A stretch of 24,962 nucleotides of DNA from NCBI GenBank assembly GCA_964422365.1, contig CAYRAV010000048.1:1-24962 (forward strand), in the 5' to 3' direction. The stretch comes from CAYRAV01 sp964422365. Lineage in GTDB: Bacteria > Bacillota > Clostridia > Lachnospirales > Lachnospiraceae. Positions within the stretch are counted from its first letter, which is position 1. The number at the start of each line of letters is the position of its first letter. The translations under genes and the position numbers were made by a program. Positions 22,190 to 24,962 of this stretch are shown here, piece by piece. Under the pieces are notes generated by a model. That model saw nothing but the letters and a program-made list of their open reading frames with translations. It did not search any database and was not told the DNA's origin.

Positions 22190-22252
22190 TGCTACACTAT
22201 TCACTTATACCCAAAGGAAATTTTTTTAAGAAAAGAAAAGGAGGAAAAGGTT

Positions 22253-24962
22253 TTGTTTAAGCTGAATAAGAAAGTAATTAGTAGTATGCTTGTTGCGTTT
22301 TTATTAACGGGCAGTGTGTTCGGTAATGATGTAACAGCACAGGCTTTGGCAATGCAGGCCGAAACAAATACAGTCGTAAAAGTTGACAGTGAGCAGGTCG
22401 CTGCCAATAATTATGGGCTGGTAGGTGATACAGAAGGTAATATTCTTCATGCTTGGGATTGGAAGTTTGCAGATGTAACAGCTAATATGCAGGCAATAGC
22501 AGAGAGCGGATATTCTGATGTACAGGTATCACCTTGTCAGGTAATTAGAGAAAATGTGACAAATAATAGTTCATGGTGGCAATTTTATCAGCCAACAGAT
22601 TTTGTGTTTGGTAATTCTTTAGGAAGTAAAGAAGAATTTAAAGCAATGTGCGAAGAGGCACATAAGTATGGCGTACATATTATTGTAGATATTGTATCTA
22701 ACCATTTAGCTGGAAGTGATCTTGCATTAGATGGACTAGTTGCTGATAAGTGGAAAAACAACACAGGTCAATATTTCCACAAATATGGACAGGACTATAA
22801 GGCAAATGATGATAATGACCGTGAAAGAATGGTAACAGGTACAATTGGTATGCCTGACCTGAATACGGAAAATACAGATGTTCAAAATTCGGTGAAAGAG
22901 TATCTGGGCGAGTTGATGGATATGGGAGCAGACGGTTTCCGTTTTGATGCTGCAAAACATATTGGTACACCAAGTGATAACGGAAACTCAAAAAGTAACT
23001 ATTGGGAAGTTATTGCAAACTATGTAAGAGGGAAAAATCCAAATGCCTTATTATATGGAGAAATTCTAAATGACATTCCGGTTTCCATTGACTATTACAC
23101 TCCTTATATTAAAGTAACAGAAAGCCAGAAAGGCTGGGATATGAAGGATCTTGTGAAAGGAAGCAATCTGACTCAGGCGTTAGCATTTAACTATACAAGG
23201 ACAACAGGTGCCAAAAATTTGATTACATGGGTAGAAAGTCATGATACTTATTGTAATGCAAATCAGGAGACAGGTACAGAGGGCACAGATAATTATATGG
23301 ACAATAATGCAATCAAGCTTGCATGGTCAACAGTAGCTGCCAGAGCAGATGCACAATCTCTATTTTTTGCAAGGCCTGCAGGAATTATAGGTCAAGGTTC
23401 AGGCTCAAACAGAACAGTGACTGTACAAGGTTCTCTTGGTATTAATACAAATGATAGTACATGGAAGAGCAAAGAAGTGGCAGCAGTAAACAAATTTAAA
23501 AATGCTATGGTAGGACAAGGAGAGAGTTGTTCAACAAGTGGAAATGTTGCTATTATCAAACGTGGGAACAAAGGTGTAGTAGCGACAAACTTTGGTTCAA
23601 ACGAAGCAGATTTCAATGTAAGTGGATTATCAGGATTACAAGATGGAACATACACAGATGCCAGTGGACAGAATGGCAGCTTTACTGTGTCTGGTGGTAA
23701 TGTATCAGGTAAAATTAAAGGAAAAACTTTTGTAGTTCTTTATGATGAAAGTTCTGTTGTATTACCAACAGATGGACCAACAGATGCACCAACACCAACA
23801 GTATCTACAACACCATCTACAGATACCACTATTACATTTTCTAAGGACAGCAGTTCATTTGAAGCAGCATTTGATGTAACAATCAAAGTTGAAAATGTAG
23901 AATATGCATATTACAGCTATGATGGTGCGGAATGGACACAAATCAAAGATGGTACTGCAAAGGTAACCATTGGTACAGATGCAGCAAATAATGGTGATGC
24001 ATATGGATTGTTTGTTCATGCAAAAGGAAACGATGGAAAAAACTATGATGAAAGCAAGACATATACCTATAAAAAAGCAGGTGTTGTATCAGGAGAATAT
24101 ACTTTAAAAGTAAGAGCGGCTAAATCAGAATTTTCAGAAGCACCTTATGTATATTTCTATGAAGGTTCTAGTTCAATAGGAGCAGAATGGCCTGGAACAA
24201 AGATGACAGCTGAGGGAGACTACTGGGTATTTACTTCAAATACAATGACATCAGGAAATGCAGTTTTTAGTGATGACAATGGATGGCAGGATCCATTAAT
24301 GGATGCTGGTGCATATGAAGTATCTGGCTGCATGGAATACAGCAAATCAGCTGGCAAAGTAACACCATTTACAGAAGAAACAGGTACACCTTCAGGTTCT
24401 GCAAAGCCTGTTAAGACACCGGCAGCATTTACAATTGATATATCATCACCAGAAGTACCAGCTACAGAAGCACCAACACCAGATTTGCCTGGAAATCCGG
24501 TTATTAAAACTTCATTGGAAAATGGCAGCAATTTCTATGATGATACAGCAGAAGTGGAATTACGTTTTGAAAATACAGTTAGTGCAAGTTATACAGTAGA
24601 TAATGGTCCTGTTCAGCAGGCAGCAATTGATGCAAACAGCAAGACAGCAAAAGTTGTAGTTGGTATGGGTAAGATTGCTGATACAGATGTTACTTTAAAA
24701 GTAACAGCAAAAAATGCACAGGGAGTGACAGCAGAAGAAACATATACATACCACAAAGTATTTGTGAAAAAAGCTTCAGTAGTAAATACAATGTCAACAT
24801 TTGCATCTGAAGTGATGAATAAGATTAAGGAAACTGGTGAAACAGTAAATGCAGCAGCAGAAACAGATGCCTATTATGCAACCAATCCGGATGGAAAAGT
24901 TGGAAAAGAAGCAACCATTACAGGAGCATCTGATTTTACACAGGATATGTTAATTGCACGAA
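22253..24962 (+). CDS. Secreted multimodular GH13 alpha-amylase, 3' end outside window
   Basis: At least 903 residues, open to the window edge. The start is TTG, eight bases after AAGGAGG (22238-22244), giving MFKLNKKVISSMLVAFLLTG, a secretion signal (cleavage near 29-31). The GH13 catalytic domain (about 50-480) has region I DIVSNH (146-151), region II GFRFDAAKH with nucleophile D232, region III with acid/base E270 and region IV SHD (329-331), where most relatives have NHD. A Thr/Pro linker follows (about 503-525). Next come a beta-sandwich module (about 525-617), a CBM26-like starch-binding module (about 620-707; YVYFYEGSS, EWPG, Asp/Gly-Trp), another Pro/Thr linker and a second beta-sandwich (about 745-835). 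The remainder is unassigned. It should degrade starch outside the cell; the missing part may hold a wall anchor or more modules. Confidence 0.93.
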   Translation, partial: MFKLNKKVISSMLVAFLLTGSVFGNDVTAQALAMQAETNTVVKVDSEQVAANNYGLVGDTEGNILHAWDWKFADVTANMQAIAESGYSDVQVSPCQVIRENVTNNSSWWQFYQPTDFVFGNSLGSKEEFKAMCEEAHKYGVHIIVDIVSNHLAGSDLALDGLVADKWKNNTGQYFHKYGQDYKANDDNDRERMVTGTIGMPDLNTENTDVQNSVKEYLGELMDMGADGFRFDAAKHIGTPSDNGNSKSNYWEVIANYVRGKNPNALLYGEILNDIPVSIDYYTPYIKVTESQKGWDMKDLVKGSNLTQALAFNYTRTTGAKNLITWVESHDTYCNANQETGTEGTDNYMDNNAIKLAWSTVAARADAQSLFFARPAGIIGQGSGSNRTVTVQGSLGINTNDSTWKSKEVAAVNKFKNAMVGQGESCSTSGNVAIIKRGNKGVVATNFGSNEADFNVSGLSGLQDGTYTDASGQNGSFTVSGGNVSGKIKGKTFVVLYDESSVVLPTDGPTDAPTPTVSTTPSTDTTITFSKDSSSFEAAFDVTIKVENVEYAYYSYDGAEWTQIKDGTAKVTIGTDAANNGDAYGLFVHAKGNDGKNYDESKTYTYKKAGVVSGEYTLKVRAAKSEFSEAPYVYFYEGSSSIGAEWPGTKMTAEGDYWVFTSNTMTSGNAVFSDDNGWQDPLMDAGAYEVSGCMEYSKSAGKVTPFTEETGTPSGSAKPVKTPAAFTIDISSPEVPATEAPTPDLPGNPVIKTSLENGSNFYDDTAEVELRFENTVSASYTVDNGPVQQAAIDANSKTAKVVVGMGKIADTDVTLKVTAKNAQGVTAEETYTYHKVFVKKASVVNTMSTFASEVMNKIKETGETVNAAAETDAYYATNPDGKVGKEATITGASDFTQDMLIAR

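Noticed and set aside
1..24962. tRNA, rRNA, CRISPR array, integrase or phage genes
   Set aside because: Reading both strands showed no cloverleaf, rRNA segment, spacer array or recombinase motif; no origin or attachment site could be supported.

Overview
The window looks like a chromosomal segment of an AT-rich, Gram-positive anaerobe of the class Clostridia, most likely a gut Lachnospiraceae member. The evidence is a single-polypeptide pyruvate:ferredoxin oxidoreductase, clostridial-type AGGAGG ribosome binding sites, an L10-leader-controlled rplJ-rplL operon, a secreted multimodular GH13 amylase, XpaC/TelA proteins and a putative CmpB-family permease. Species cannot be named from the sequence alone. 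All convincing genes are on the + strand.

Layout: (1) 1-3032, lipid and amino-acid metabolism (acyl-ACP thioesterase, branched-chain aminotransferase) set among several palindromic or mobile-looking elements. One is a terminal-inverted-repeat element of about 280 bp (2755-3032), with a second copy at the left edge (1-112, opposite orientation) and a third, partial copy at 6694-6789. (2) 3177-6646, a heptad-repeat coiled-coil protein, a small metallophosphoesterase, a NADAR-family protein, UppP and an unknown protein ending at a clear terminator. (3) 6960-10463, membrane proteins: an internally duplicated CmpB-like permease, a small four-helix protein and a membrane-anchored lipase/esterase. 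(4) 10584-14269, nifJ with its own promoter and terminator. (5) 14298-20747, the most unusual locus: a DUF2207-like membrane protein whose C-terminus is a perfect three-residue cysteine repeat (seven Cys), a translationally coupled radical SAM/SPASM enzyme, an XpaC-like membrane protein, a structured element of about 190 nt, TelA and a tRNA-dihydrouridine synthase. (6) 20755-21997, the rplJ-rplL operon with consensus promoter, L10 leader, attenuator and terminator. (7) 22048-24962, a secreted alpha-amylase starting at TTG and running off the window.

The best candidate for an undescribed system is region 5. A radical SAM/SPASM enzyme of the kind that modifies peptides is directly coupled to a gene whose product ends in a tandem Cys-Ser-Ser tail. 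I infer that the tail is the enzyme's substrate and that XpaC and TelA form the membrane or stress-response part of the same module. This is inference from gene order and sequence features. Secondary points of interest are the short inverted-repeat element families, an orphan NADAR protein and putative operators near several promoters.
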